Below, piece after piece: positions 34,492 to 42,334 of a stretch of DNA of 64,000 bases (position 1 is its first letter; the number at the start of each line of letters is the position of its first letter). Position numbers and translations under genes: made by a program. The notes beneath the pieces were generated by a model. The model made no database searches, was not told where the DNA came from, and saw only the letters and a program-made list of their open reading frames with translations. The stretch comes from Rhodobacteraceae bacterium M385. Lineage in GTDB: Bacteria > Pseudomonadota > Alphaproteobacteria > Rhodobacterales > Rhodobacteraceae. The stretch spans positions 2,480,001-2,544,000 of the forward strand of contig CP081102.1 in NCBI GenBank assembly GCA_025141835.1. Direction: 5' to 3'.

Positions 34492-35325
34492 ATGAATAGC
34501 CCCTTCGACAAAGCGCTGATCTTCACCGATCTCCACATCACCCCTCCCGGTGAGACGATCATCGGCCTCGATCCTCTGGCACGCTTTACCGATGCTCTTT
34601 CCCATGCGCTCGCCCGCCACCCCGATGCGCAACACATCATTCTTCTGGGCGACCTTACCAACACCGGCGACCCCGCCGAATACGCTCGCCTCGCCCCGGC
34701 ACTCGCCGATTGCCCGATCCCCGTGACCGTCACGATGGGTAACCACGACCTGCGCCAACACCTCACTGCCGCCTTCCCCGACGGCCTAAATACCGATGGA
34801 TTCGCGCAACATGCCTTGGACCTCGGGCCCCTTCGCCTTCTGATCCTCGACACCCATGATTACGAGAACCGCGCGCCCTTGGAACAGGACGGCTGGCTTT
34901 GCCCGGTGCGGCTGGCGTGGCTGGATGCCGAGCTGGCCCGTGCCGCGACCGACGGGAAGGATGTCGTGGTTTTTACCCACCATCCTCCCTGCCCCGTGGG
35001 GTTCTGGGCGATGGACGCGATTGGCCTTGCCAATTCCGACGATCTTCTCAGCCGCTTGCACGGCGCCCCTCACGTAAAACACCTGATCTGCGGCCATATT
35101 CACCGCACCATCCATGCCAGCGCCTCGAACCCTGCGGGCGGTGGCTTGCCGGTCACGATCCTGAAAAGCCCCTGCCACCAGATCCCGATGATCCTGGGCC
35201 AAGGCACCTTCGCCGATAGCGTTGATGAGCCGGGGGCTTACGGCATCCTCTTGGCGCTGAAAGACACGGTGGTGGTCCATACGGAAGACTTCGCTTTGTC
35301 GGACGGCACCGTGCTTTCGTACTGA
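34492..35325 (+). CDS. Metallophosphoesterase, CpdA-like class III phosphodiesterase
   Basis: Dimetal phosphoesterase likely hydrolysing a cyclic nucleotide or another phosphodiester. ATG 34492 (MNSPFDKALIFTDLHI) gives 277 residues; the longer upstream frame is Pro-rich shadow. All five metallophosphoesterase blocks are present: TDLHI (D-x-H), LGDLTNTGD, MGNHD, FTHHPP and CGHIH. The order and spacing match the CpdA/YfcE class III cAMP phosphodiesterases. The C-terminal region (EPGAYGILLALKD) resembles proteins annotated as Icc. Substrate is not proven by sequence. Confidence 0.9.
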   Translation: MNSPFDKALIFTDLHITPPGETIIGLDPLARFTDALSHALARHPDAQHIILLGDLTNTGDPAEYARLAPALADCPIPVTVTMGNHDLRQHLTAAFPDGLNTDGFAQHALDLGPLRLLILDTHDYENRAPLEQDGWLCPVRLAWLDAELARAATDGKDVVVFTHHPPCPVGFWAMDAIGLANSDDLLSRLHGAPHVKHLICGHIHRTIHASASNPAGGGLPVTILKSPCHQIPMILGQGTFADSVDEPGAYGILLALKDTVVVHTEDFALSDGTVLSY

Positions 35326-35338
35326 CCCCGAAACGAAA

Positions 35339-35373
35339 AAGGCCCGGATCACCATCTCGGTCATCCGGGCCTT
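35339..35373. terminator. Bidirectional terminator between convergent genes
   Basis: 11-bp stem AAGGCCCGGAT/ATCCGGGCCTT with a 13-nt loop between the plus-strand phosphoesterase and the minus-strand secreted protein. A-rich sequence on the left gives a U-tract for minus-strand transcripts; the plus side has a weaker one. Confidence 0.82.
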
Positions 35374-35391
35374 CGCTTGCGTGGCGCTAAG

Positions 35392-36369
35392 CTATTGCAA
35401 CGTCACATCCGCGACGTGGCTGTCGTAGAAGTAGAGCTGATAATCCCCCGGAGCACCGGATCCGAGGTAGAACATCGTCAGGGTCGTCGTCGGCCCGGCC
35501 CCATCGCCGTCCCAGCTGATCGAACTGCTGAAACCGTTACGGATGGATCCGCTGGTGGATCGGCCCAAGCTAATCAGGGGCAAGCCCTCTGGCCCGACCA
35601 AGGCAAAAGCGGTGTTGCGGTTGAAGACTTGGTTCTCTCCGGGTTCATTGTCGGTGTCGGCGCTGACAAATGGCGTCATCTCGATCTCGACCCGTGTAAT
35701 CACCCCAAGACCCGGCACGATGCGCCCGTCGATCGTGTTGCGGCTCACGCGGTCCTCGGTCACCAATTCTGGCGTTGTGGAGATGTTGACGACCTTGATG
35801 TCGTAAAAGCTGGCCGCGGCCGGCATTTCCGTGGCCTCTACGGCAAGATCAACCGGCAAACGCAGGGCATCGGTGCCCTCTCCAATCACCAAGGTGGCTG
35901 TGGAGGCATCGGCGGGTACGGTGAACACAAGGTTCAAATAGGCACCTGCGGTCTCATCGGGGAAGTCGCGGGGGCGCCGCGCCGACAGGCTGCTGCCGCC
36001 GCGCTGGACGTTGGGGAAGAAATCCACCCGACCCCAAGCGCTGCGCCCTTCGGTTTCGGTGTCGAGTTGCAATTCGATATCGCTCGAGGAAATCTGGATG
36101 CGTTCCAGCTCGTCGCTCCACGCGACGGAGAAATCCACATCGAGATAAATGAAGTCACTGTCAGCCCCAGATTCGTACGTGTGCTGTGCACAGCAGGGAG
36201 AGGCCATCTCGGTATCAATATTGCGCAAAATATCGTGGCGCGTCACCGTCATGCTCGTCAGGGTCAAGGCTTCTGTCTGGGCTGCGGCATCGGTAGCGGG
36301 CATGGCCACAAGCCCCGCAAGAATCCCTGCCGACAGAGCGTTAAATTTAAGGGGTCTGATGAAATTCAT
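35392..36369 (-). CDS. Secreted protein of unknown function
   Basis: 325-residue protein with a signal peptide (LSAGILAGLVAMPATDAAA, cleavage near AAA-QT, residue about 31). The mature part is acidic, Ser/Thr-rich and predicted mostly beta (SDFIYLDVDFSVAWSDELERIQISSSD). A CC pair follows (ASPCCAQH). It ends with YQLYFYDSHVADVTLQ. No domain is recognised. The beta-rich acidic nature suits an extracellular or periplasmic protein. It is convergent with the phosphoesterase and divergent from tRNA-Gly. Confidence 0.72.
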   Translation of the reverse strand: MNFIRPLKFNALSAGILAGLVAMPATDAAAQTEALTLTSMTVTRHDILRNIDTEMASPCCAQHTYESGADSDFIYLDVDFSVAWSDELERIQISSSDIELQLDTETEGRSAWGRVDFFPNVQRGGSSLSARRPRDFPDETAGAYLNLVFTVPADASTATLVIGEGTDALRLPVDLAVEATEMPAAASFYDIKVVNISTTPELVTEDRVSRNTIDGRIVPGLGVITRVEIEMTPFVSADTDNEPGENQVFNRNTAFALVGPEGLPLISLGRSTSGSIRNGFSSSISWDGDGAGPTTTLTMFYLGSGAPGDYQLYFYDSHVADVTLQ

Positions 36370-36486
36370 AAACGGTCTCCAAGTGAGTACACAGCCCTCA
36401 GCCCCCCGAAATGAGCGCCGATAAAGCGGTTAGAACAGTATGATCTTGCGCGATTATCTTGGTCCAATCCACATGTTTGTGAAAAG

Positions 36487-36501
36487 GAGGGAATTTCCCT
36501 C
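36487..36501. promoter_or_regulatory. 15-bp perfect palindrome upstream of the secreted protein and tRNA-Gly
   Basis: Arms GAGGGAA/TTCCCTC around a single T, in the 177-bp divergent region and about 45 bp before tRNA-Gly. Could be an operator for the secreted-protein gene; no regulator is encoded next to it. Confidence 0.35.
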
Positions 36502-36546
36502 TTGCGCCTTGCGTGAACTCTTATTAGGAAGCGCTCATTCAAGTGA

Positions 36547-36621
36547 GCGGGCGTAGCTCAGGGGTAGAGCATAACCTTGCCAAGGTTAGGGTCGGGCGTT
36601 CGAATCGCCTCGCCCGCTCCA
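36547..36621 (+). tRNA. tRNA-Gly (anticodon GCC)
   Basis: 75-nt gene with encoded CCA. Acceptor GCGGGCG pairs with CGCCCGC; D arm TAGCTCAGGGGTAGAGC; anticodon stem TAACC/GGTTA with loop TTGCCAA giving anticodon GCC; T arm GGGCG-TTCGAAT-CGCCT. All cloverleaf parts are present. Confidence 0.97.
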
Positions 36622-36626
36622 ATTTG

Positions 36627-36648
36627 AACCACTTCTACCCCAGTGGTT
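36627..36648 (+). terminator. Terminator after tRNA-Gly
   Basis: 7-bp stem AACCACT/AGTGGTT with an 8-nt loop, 6 bp after the tRNA, followed by TAT. The rest of the stretch up to 36853 should contain the his promoter but shows no clear motif. Confidence 0.65.
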
Positions 36649-36853
36649 TATCGACAGGGTCGCCTTAACCGGCGGCCCTTCGTCGTTTCTGGGCCTTGGC
36701 TGATTTCCCTTCCGTTCCGGCGATCTGTGCAAGGCTGCCACGGCGCCGCCCTCTGCCCCAATCCGGCCTTCCCAGGGCCCCACCTGCCCCCTATACACGG
36801 CTCAACACAGCGCCGCGGCCCCACACCTGCGTCGCGACGATAGGAGAGGCCCA

Positions 36854-37441
36854 ATGCGCACAGCCCAGATCACCCGCAAAACCGCCGAGACGGATATCTC
36901 GGTCGAAATTAACCTTGATGGCGCGGGCACCTACGACAACCAGACCGGTGTCGGTTTCTTTGATCATATGCTCGACCAACTGGCGCGCCACGCGCTGATC
37001 GATATGACGGTACGCTGCTCGGGTGATTTGCACATCGACGATCACCATTCGGTCGAAGATGTGGGCATTGCCCTTGGTCAGGCATTGACCGAAGCGATGG
37101 GCGACAAACGCGGCATCAAGCGCTACGGCGAATGCGTTCTGCCAATGGACGACGCCCGTGTGGCTTGCGCGCTTGACCTGTCGGGGCGGCCGTTTCTGGT
37201 CTGGGAGGTAGAGATGCCAACCCAGAAAATCGGCACGTTTGACACAGAATTGGTGCGCGAATTCTTCCAAGCCTTCGCCACTCACGGCGGCATCACGTTG
37301 CACATCACCCAAGCGGCGGGTTTCAACAGCCACCACATTGCCGAGGCGGCGTTCAAAGCCGTGGCCCGGTCCCTGCGCGACGCCCTAGAGGTTGATCCAC
37401 GCAAGGCCGATGCAATCCCTTCGACCAAGGGCAGCCTTTAA
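36854..37441 (+). CDS. hisB: Imidazoleglycerol-phosphate dehydratase
   Basis: Mn-dependent enzyme of histidine synthesis, converting imidazole glycerol phosphate to imidazole acetol phosphate. The 195-residue protein is the monofunctional form. It has the metal-binding signatures GFFDHMLDQLARH and DDHHSVEDVGIALGQ, and the second set FNSHHIAEAAFKA. GGAGAGG precedes the ATG. It is the first his gene here, followed by a 9-bp hairpin and hisH. Confidence 0.97.
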   Translation: MRTAQITRKTAETDISVEINLDGAGTYDNQTGVGFFDHMLDQLARHALIDMTVRCSGDLHIDDHHSVEDVGIALGQALTEAMGDKRGIKRYGECVLPMDDARVACALDLSGRPFLVWEVEMPTQKIGTFDTELVREFFQAFATHGGITLHITQAAGFNSHHIAEAAFKAVARSLRDALEVDPRKADAIPSTKGSL

Positions 37442-37455
37442 GGCACTACAACCGC

Positions 37456-37481
37456 GATTGGCCTTGGACACGAGGCCAATC
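37456..37481 (+). other. 9-bp hairpin between hisB and hisH
   Basis: Perfect arms GATTGGCCT/AGGCCAATC with an 8-nt loop, in the 69-bp gap. No U-tract follows, so it is more likely an mRNA stability or processing element than a terminator. Confidence 0.5.
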
Positions 37482-37510
37482 AGCGCCCTCCAGATACGGG
37501 AAGCACCCCA

Positions 37511-38149
37511 ATGACGACGGTCCTGATTGATTACGACGCGGGCAATCTGCACTCGGCCGAGAAAGCGTTTCAGCGCATGGCGCGGGAAACCGATGCGGGC
37601 CCACTTGTGGTCTCGTCCGACCCCGATGTCGTGGCCCGTGCCGACCGGATCGTTCTGCCCGGCGACGGCGCTTTCCCGGCCTGTCGCAACGGGTTGAAAC
37701 TGTTCGGCGGCCTAGAGGAAGCCGTGCTGGAAGCCGTTGAGATTAAAGGGAAACCCTTCCTAGGTATCTGTGTCGGCATGCAGATGATGACAAGCTGGGG
37801 GCGGGAGTATGAAGACACCGCCGGCTTCGACTGGATTCCCGGCGAGGTGATTGAAATCGCGCCCTCGGACCCGTCCCTAAAGGTGCCGCATATGGGGTGG
37901 AATGATCTGGTGATCGACCGCCCCCACCCGGTGCTAGAGGGTGTGAAAACAGGCGATCACGCCTATTTCGTCCACTCCTACGCGATGAAACCTGCCCAAG
38001 ACGCGCAGGTCTTGGCCCATGTGGATTATGGCGGGCCGGTTACGGCCATTGTTGGACGCGATACAATGGTTGGGATGCAGTTCCACCCCGAAAAAAGCCA
38101 ATCCGCGGGGCTTCGCATGATCGCCAACTTCCTGGCTTGGCGGCCTTAG
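37511..38149 (+). CDS. hisH: Imidazole glycerol phosphate synthase subunit HisH
   Basis: Glutamine amidotransferase (class I triad) that feeds ammonia to HisF. The 212-residue protein starts TTVLIDYDAGNLHSAEKAF, has the nucleophile Cys in GICVGMQMM, and the His and Glu in MQFHPEKSQ. IVLPGDGAFPACR is the family glycine strand. hisF lies 2.4 kb downstream on the same strand, separated by hisA and accessory genes. Confidence 0.97.
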   Translation: MTTVLIDYDAGNLHSAEKAFQRMARETDAGPLVVSSDPDVVARADRIVLPGDGAFPACRNGLKLFGGLEEAVLEAVEIKGKPFLGICVGMQMMTSWGREYEDTAGFDWIPGEVIEIAPSDPSLKVPHMGWNDLVIDRPHPVLEGVKTGDHAYFVHSYAMKPAQDAQVLAHVDYGGPVTAIVGRDTMVGMQFHPEKSQSAGLRMIANFLAWRP

Positions 38150-38176
38150 CTGCCCGTTCCCGGCATTGCGCATCGC

Positions 38177-38196
38177 ACCTGTCCATTTAGACAGGT
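38177..38196 (+). other. Hairpin after hisH
   Basis: 7-bp stem ACCTGTC/GACAGGT with loop CATTTA, 28 bp after the hisH stop. No U-tract follows directly; TTTTT appears about 20 bp further on. It may end the hisBH transcript inefficiently. Confidence 0.45.
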
Positions 38197-38313
38197 CTAC
38201 CCAGAGACAGCCCCCATCTTTTTGATTTCGCCGCCCCGTTTTGCGGGTGTTACCTGACGCGCCCAGAGGCTAGCCTTCACGGATACGTGATTCATCAACC
38301 TCAGGAGCTTCCT

Positions 38314-38754
38314 TTGATCCGTTTTGCTTTAGCCGTTCTGGCCCTTGTCGGCCTGTCGGCCTGTACGCCCACCACAACCGTCATCTATCCAGAGAACTAC
38401 ACAGCGGCCAATTGCTTCACCGGCAACTATGTCTTTGATCTGGAACTGGAAGTTCCCCACGCCTACGGTCAGATCGTGGCCTTGACACAGCATTCGCGCG
38501 ACAACGCGGGCCTGCGCACCGTTTGCCGCCTTGTTCCCGGCCCGAATCCCACGCCGTTCGGCCAAGGATACCCGATCTATTCCGGCGAAGTAGATAATGG
38601 CCGCGATGGTCTATGCGTCAGCGCCCGGACGACGAACGGCGGCCACGTTCTGTCTTGTGCGTCTTCCTCTCAGGTCCGTCGCGCGATGAACGCCCCGGCG
38701 GGCACCCGTGCCTCGACCATCCGTCTTTCGCGTTGGCAGCCCTACGGTAGCTAA
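38314..38754 (+). CDS. Small lipoprotein of unknown function
   Basis: 146-residue protein. TTG 38314 is chosen over an in-frame GTG at 38287 because AGGAG lies exactly 6 bp upstream and it gives a compact lipoprotein signal, MIRFALAVLALVGLSAC, with lipobox LSAC. After the lipidated Cys the mature part has two further pairs of cysteines (NCFTGN, TVCRL, GLCVSA, SCASSS) that could form disulfides. Membrane-anchored in the periplasm. No family is recognised. It lies between hisH and hisA without being related to histidine. Confidence 0.82.
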   Translation: MIRFALAVLALVGLSACTPTTTVIYPENYTAANCFTGNYVFDLELEVPHAYGQIVALTQHSRDNAGLRTVCRLVPGPNPTPFGQGYPIYSGEVDNGRDGLCVSARTTNGGHVLSCASSSQVRRAMNAPAGTRASTIRLSRWQPYGS

Positions 38755-38783
38755 GCCGCAACCTTTCGCGAGTATTGAACCAC

Positions 38784-38814
38784 AAAGGGTGGCCCCTCGG
38801 GACCGCCCTTTTTT
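38784..38814. terminator. Terminator between lipoprotein and DUF2147 genes
   Basis: Stem AAAGGG/CCCTTT extended by TGG/CCG (one G-U), running into TTTTTT on plus. It ends the lipoprotein gene and separates it from the convergent DUF2147 gene. Confidence 0.75.
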
Positions 38815-38831
38815 CTTGAAGCCTCAGGCGC

Positions 38832-39221
38832 TTATTGTACGCGGGTCCAGTTCTGTCGAGCGCAAATCAAGCCGCCCGCCACGCAGCCGCGCAGGGTGAG
38901 GGCGTTGCCGCTCAGGCTCATCCGGCCAATGTAGATGCGGTTGTTAGATGGCCGCCAGACAGAGCCCTCGTAGGAGCCGTCGCCGTTGGGGACCATATCG
39001 ATCACGATCTGACGCCCAAGGTTCGGGGACTGGTATTCGCCACTGGAATTGAATGTACGGCTGATGGTGCCGCAAACCGCCGCGCCACAACCGGAAATCG
39101 TGACATAAGCGTAAGAGCCGTCGTCCACCTCGGTTTGCCAAACGCCATGGGCCGCATCCGCAAGCGCCGCGCCGGTCATGCCGAATGTGGCCATGCATGC
39201 GGCCAATAGATACTTCTTCAT
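38832..39221 (-). CDS. DUF2147 family secreted protein
   Basis: 129-residue protein with signal peptide MKKYLLAACMATFGMTGAALA. The mature part starts DAAHGVWQTEVDDGSYAYVTI and has the DUF2147 features: a W-x-T strand, CGAAVCGTIS with paired cysteines, and the C-terminal GNALTLRGCVAGGLICARQNWTR. DUF2147 proteins are small periplasmic lipocalin-like barrels of unknown role. GGGAGGA precedes ATG 39221; a longer frame upstream is not supported. Confidence 0.9.
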   Translation of the reverse strand: MKKYLLAACMATFGMTGAALADAAHGVWQTEVDDGSYAYVTISGCGAAVCGTISRTFNSSGEYQSPNLGRQIVIDMVPNGDGSYEGSVWRPSNNRIYIGRMSLSGNALTLRGCVAGGLICARQNWTRVQ

Positions 39222-39368
39222 GTGATGATCCTCCCAAATCTCTCTGCTCAGACCGTGGCTAAAGTTTCCCCCTTCTGGCAAGAGTGACGTGGCGGCGGCT
39301 GACCCTTGCGCTGACGCGACACATGGGGGAAAACCCGCAAAACCTAGCAGACCGAAGGATGCGCCCAG

Positions 39369-40085
39369 ATGATCCTCTACCCCGCCATCGACCTTAAAGA
39401 CGGCAAGGCCGTGCGGCTTTTGCGTGGCGAAATGTCGGAGGCGACGGTCTTCAACACCGATCCCGCCGCCCAGGCCAAGGCGTTCCAGGATGCGGGCTGC
39501 CAATGGTTGCATCTGGTGGACCTGAACGGCGCGTTTGCGGGGGAGCCGGTGAACGGCGCGGCGGTCGAGGCGATCTTGGCTGCCACCTCGGTGCCCACGC
39601 AATTGGGTGGCGGCATCCGTGACATGGCCACGATCGAGATGTGGTTAGACAAAGGCATTGCGCGGGTGATCTTGGGAACGGTGGCCGTCGAAAACCCCGA
39701 TCTGGTGCGCGAGGCCGCCCGAGCTTTCCCCGGCAAAGTTGCCGTGGGCATCGATGCCCGCAAGGGGCGCGTAGCCACCAAAGGATGGGCGGAAGAAACC
39801 GACGTGATGGTCACCGATCTGGCCCAAGCGTTCGAAGACGCGGGCGTCGCCGCCATCATCTACACCGATATTGACCGGGATGGTGCCATGGGCGGGCCCA
39901 ATGTGGCGGCCACCGCTGATCTGGCCCGCGCCACTTCAATCCCCGTGATCGCCAGTGGCGGTGTCTCGTCCATGGCCGATCTCACGGCGCTGAAGGATAC
40001 GGGCGTGATCGCGGGTGCGATATCGGGCCGAGCTTTGTACGATGGGGCGCTTGATTTGGGTGAAGCCCTCGCGGCGCTGGCATGA
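39369..40085 (+). CDS. hisA: ProFAR isomerase HisA
   Basis: TIM-barrel isomerase of histidine biosynthesis. The 238-residue protein has catalytic Asp in YPAIDLKDGKAVRL, the phosphate loops QLGGGIRDM and IASGGVSSM, and the second catalytic Asp in YTDIDRDGAMGG. It overlaps the next gene by 4 bp. Promoter probably lies in the divergent 147-bp region with DUF2147. Confidence 0.97.
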   Translation: MILYPAIDLKDGKAVRLLRGEMSEATVFNTDPAAQAKAFQDAGCQWLHLVDLNGAFAGEPVNGAAVEAILAATSVPTQLGGGIRDMATIEMWLDKGIARVILGTVAVENPDLVREAARAFPGKVAVGIDARKGRVATKGWAEETDVMVTDLAQAFEDAGVAAIIYTDIDRDGAMGGPNVAATADLARATSIPVIASGGVSSMADLTALKDTGVIAGAISGRALYDGALDLGEALAALA

Positions 40086-40441
40086 ATGACGCGGTCCTTG
40101 GATCGTTCTTGTTCCTTGGGCCGTTGTACCTGATTTGCGGCCTGTTTCTTTTGTGGGCTTGGTTCAGCGCCGGTTTCAAACTGGCGCGCATCTTGCGCTA
40201 CAGTGCCCTATTTTGGGCCGTCTGGCTGACCCTTTGCTTCGCATTGATGTTGTATGCCATGGGCAATTGCGACGGTAACTGGCTGTATGGCTTCGGCCGT
40301 TGCGATTCCCTAGCTGTGGAAAGCGCGAATTTTATCATCACGCTCGCGGGGATAAGCTTGGCGGTCGGTGTGCTCTATGGGGTGCTGTTGCTGGTCGGCG
40401 GCGCGATCACCGAAATCGTCATTCGCGCTGGCAAACCGTAA
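40082..40441 (+). CDS. Small membrane protein between hisA and hisF
   Basis: 119-residue protein with three hydrophobic segments (LGPLYLICGLFLLWAWF, about residues 10-26; YSALFWAVWLTLCFALMLYAM, about 38-58; FIITLAGISLAVGVLYGVLLL, about 84-104). The loop has two cysteines (NCDGNWLYGFGRCDS). ATG overlaps hisA by 4 bp (ATGA), so it is coupled to the his operon. No family is recognised and no histidine-related role can be inferred beyond position. Confidence 0.8.
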   Translation: MNDAVLGSFLFLGPLYLICGLFLLWAWFSAGFKLARILRYSALFWAVWLTLCFALMLYAMGNCDGNWLYGFGRCDSLAVESANFIITLAGISLAVGVLYGVLLLVGGAITEIVIRAGKP

Positions 40442-40506
40442 CAACCGGACCACTCCAGCACGTGACACGGCTTCCCCCCTGCCCCGCAATCCCCTAAGAC
40501 ATCCCC

Positions 40507-41268
40507 ATGTTAAAAACACGCATCATCCCCTGCCTCGACGTGGCCGAAGGTCGAACCGTTAAGGGCGTTAACTTTGTTGACCTGATCGACGCGGGCGACC
40601 CGGTGGAACAGGCTCGCGCCTATGACTTGGCAGGCGCGGATGAGCTTTGCTTCCTCGACATCAAAGCTACCCACGAAAACCGCGGCACCATGTATGATCT
40701 GGCCACCCGCACCGCCGAGCAGTGTTTCATGCCGCTCACCATCGGGGGCGGCGTGCGCACGGTAGATGACGTGCGCAATCTGCTGTTGGCCGGGGCCGAT
40801 AAGGTCAGCTTCAACTCTGCCGCTGTGGCCGATCCAAGCTGTGTTGCCCGGGCGGCGGACAAGTTCGGCTCTCAGTGTATCGTCGTGGCGATTGACGCCA
40901 AGACAGTGGCCCCCGGCAAGTGGGAGATCTTTACCCACGGCGGCCGCAAAGCCACCGGCATCGACGCGGTGGAGTTTGCCAAAACGGTCGTGGCCCAAGG
41001 CGCGGGGGAGATCCTTTTGACCTCCATGGACCGCGACGGCACCAAGGCGGGCTTCAACCTGCCCCTGACCCGTGCCGTGTCTGACGCTGTACCGGTGCCT
41101 GTCATCGCATCGGGCGGGGTTGGCACGCTAGACCACCTTGTCGAAGGCGTAACCGAGGGCGGCGCTTCTGCCGTACTGGCCGCCTCCATCTTTCATTTCG
41201 GCACTTACACCATCGCCGAGGCCAAACAACACATGGCCGACGCCGGCATCCCCGTGAGGCTCACATGA
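40507..41268 (+). CDS. hisF: Imidazole glycerol phosphate synthase subunit HisF
   Basis: TIM-barrel cyclase that joins PRFAR with ammonia from HisH to give IGP and AICAR. The 253-residue protein has catalytic Asp in RIIPCLDVAEGR and the second in LTSMDRDGT / VVAIDAKT, and phosphate loops TIGGGVRTVDD and IASGGVGTLDH. Overlaps hisE by 4 bp. Confidence 0.97.
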   Translation: MLKTRIIPCLDVAEGRTVKGVNFVDLIDAGDPVEQARAYDLAGADELCFLDIKATHENRGTMYDLATRTAEQCFMPLTIGGGVRTVDDVRNLLLAGADKVSFNSAAVADPSCVARAADKFGSQCIVVAIDAKTVAPGKWEIFTHGGRKATGIDAVEFAKTVVAQGAGEILLTSMDRDGTKAGFNLPLTRAVSDAVPVPVIASGGVGTLDHLVEGVTEGGASAVLAASIFHFGTYTIAEAKQHMADAGIPVRLT

Positions 41269-41579
41269 CCCCACTGCACCAGCTTTCCGACACGATTGCC
41301 GCCCGCAAAGGGGCGGACCCCGATACCTCTTGGACCGCCAAACTGCTGTCCAAAGGCCCCGAGAAATGCGCCGAGAAGTTCGGTGAAGAGGCCGTGGAAG
41401 CGATTATCGAAGCAGTCAAAGGCGACCGGGAAAAACTGACGTCCGAGGCCGCCGACGCGATCTATCACCTGCTGGTGATGTGCGCCGCCCGCGACGTGTC
41501 GCTTGCTGATATCGAGGATGAACTGGCACGCCGTCATGGCACCTCGGGCATCGCGGAAAAAGCCGCCCGACAGCCGTAG
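41265..41579 (+). CDS. hisE: Phosphoribosyl-ATP pyrophosphatase HisE
   Basis: All-alpha MazG-fold enzyme that hydrolyses PR-ATP to PR-AMP, the second step of histidine synthesis. The 104-residue protein has the motif GPEKCAEKFGEEAVEAIIEA and the acidic motif EAADAIYHLLVM typical of HisE. It is separate from HisI, which is not in the window. It ends the his run directly before a cluster of palindromic repeats. Confidence 0.95.
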   Translation: MTPLHQLSDTIAARKGADPDTSWTAKLLSKGPEKCAEKFGEEAVEAIIEAVKGDREKLTSEAADAIYHLLVMCAARDVSLADIEDELARRHGTSGIAEKAARQP

Positions 41580-41668
41580 ACCGGGCCTCGGCCCGGTGCG
41601 CCCTGCCAATGTAAACCGGGCTTAAGCCCGGGGCCACCCGACGCCCGCAAACCGGGCTTAAGCCCGGT
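41580..41668. repeat. Three clustered palindromic repeats after hisE
   Basis: Unit 1 at 41580-41597: ACCGGGCC/GGCCCGGT. Unit 2 at 41616-41631: CCGGGCTTAAGCCCGG. Unit 3 at 41651-41668: ACCGGGCTTAAGCCCGGT. All share CCGGGC/GCCCGG arms. They lie between convergent hisE and the CoA-binding gene and may serve as a bidirectional terminator or as REP-like dispersed elements. Confidence 0.8.
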
Positions 41669-41683
41669 CTACAGCCCCCAAAT

Positions 41684-42154
41684 TCACAATTTCGAACTGA
41701 TGATCCCGGTGTTGAACCCACCCATCCGCAGCTCTCCAAACAGGCGCTGATATTCGATCTTTGGGCAGCGATCCTGAATCACCGTCAGCCCCGCTGCTTC
41801 TGCCATTGCGGCGGCCTCTGCGTGGATCACGCCAATCTGCATCCAGATAACCTTTGGCGGCGTTGGCAGCGCAAGGGCGGCATCGACGATATCCGGCACA
41901 TGCTCGGGCCGCCGGAAAATATCCACCACATCCACCGGACCCGCCGCCGCTAGATCCGCCACGACGGTTTCGCCAAACAGCTCCTTTCCCACATGGACCG
42001 GGTTCACCGGCACCACGCGAAAGCCTTTCAGCTTCAGGTATCGCGCCACGTAATGGCTTGGCCGCACCGGATTGGGCGACACGCCCACGCAGGCAAAGCT
42101 ACGGGAAGAGCGCAACACATGGCGCAACAGATCATCAGAGGGAGTCGTCGTCAT
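41684..42154 (-). CDS. CoA-binding (YccU-like) protein
   Basis: 156-residue single-domain Rossmann protein of the CoA_binding_2 family. It shows FACVGVSPNPVRPSHYVARYLKLKGFRVVPVNP and later KVIWMQIGVIHAEAAAMAEAAGL and the CPKIEYQRLFGEL ending common to this family. Members bind CoA but have no assigned enzymatic role. It is convergent with hisE. Function remains unknown beyond nucleotide binding. Confidence 0.9.
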   Translation of the reverse strand: MTTTPSDDLLRHVLRSSRSFACVGVSPNPVRPSHYVARYLKLKGFRVVPVNPVHVGKELFGETVVADLAAAGPVDVVDIFRRPEHVPDIVDAALALPTPPKVIWMQIGVIHAEAAAMAEAAGLTVIQDRCPKIEYQRLFGELRMGGFNTGIISSKL

Positions 42155-42172
42155 GGCCCCACCCTATCAAAC

Positions 42173-42210
42173 AAAAAAGGCGCCCGCAGCGGGTTTTCAC
42201 CGGCGGGCGC
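42173..42210 (-). terminator. Terminator on the minus strand after the zinc-ribbon gene
   Basis: 8-bp stem GCGCCCGC/GCGGGCGC, with an A6 stretch at 42173-42178 that reads as U6 after the hairpin on the minus strand. It lies 125 bp after the 42335 stop and before the CoA-binding gene; the stretch between holds nothing I can assign. Confidence 0.75.
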
Positions 42211-42334
42211 AGTTTCGGAACGAGGGACAGAGATGGGCGCGCAGGGTTCCGTCCCGCGCTGCCTGATTCCTATATGGGGCCTGTAACCGGATCTTGAAGG
42301 TCGGCAACAAAAACGTGATCGCGCCGGAAATGGC

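Noticed and set aside
38832..39602. 256-codon frame including the DUF2147 gene
   Set aside because: The first 127 codons have no family similarity and overlap hisA; ATG 39221 has a strong GGGAGGA site and a proper signal peptide.
42211..42334. Possible tRNA-like or sRNA segment between the zinc-ribbon gene and its terminator
   Set aside because: No cloverleaf or independent promoter is visible; it reads as a 3' untranslated region.
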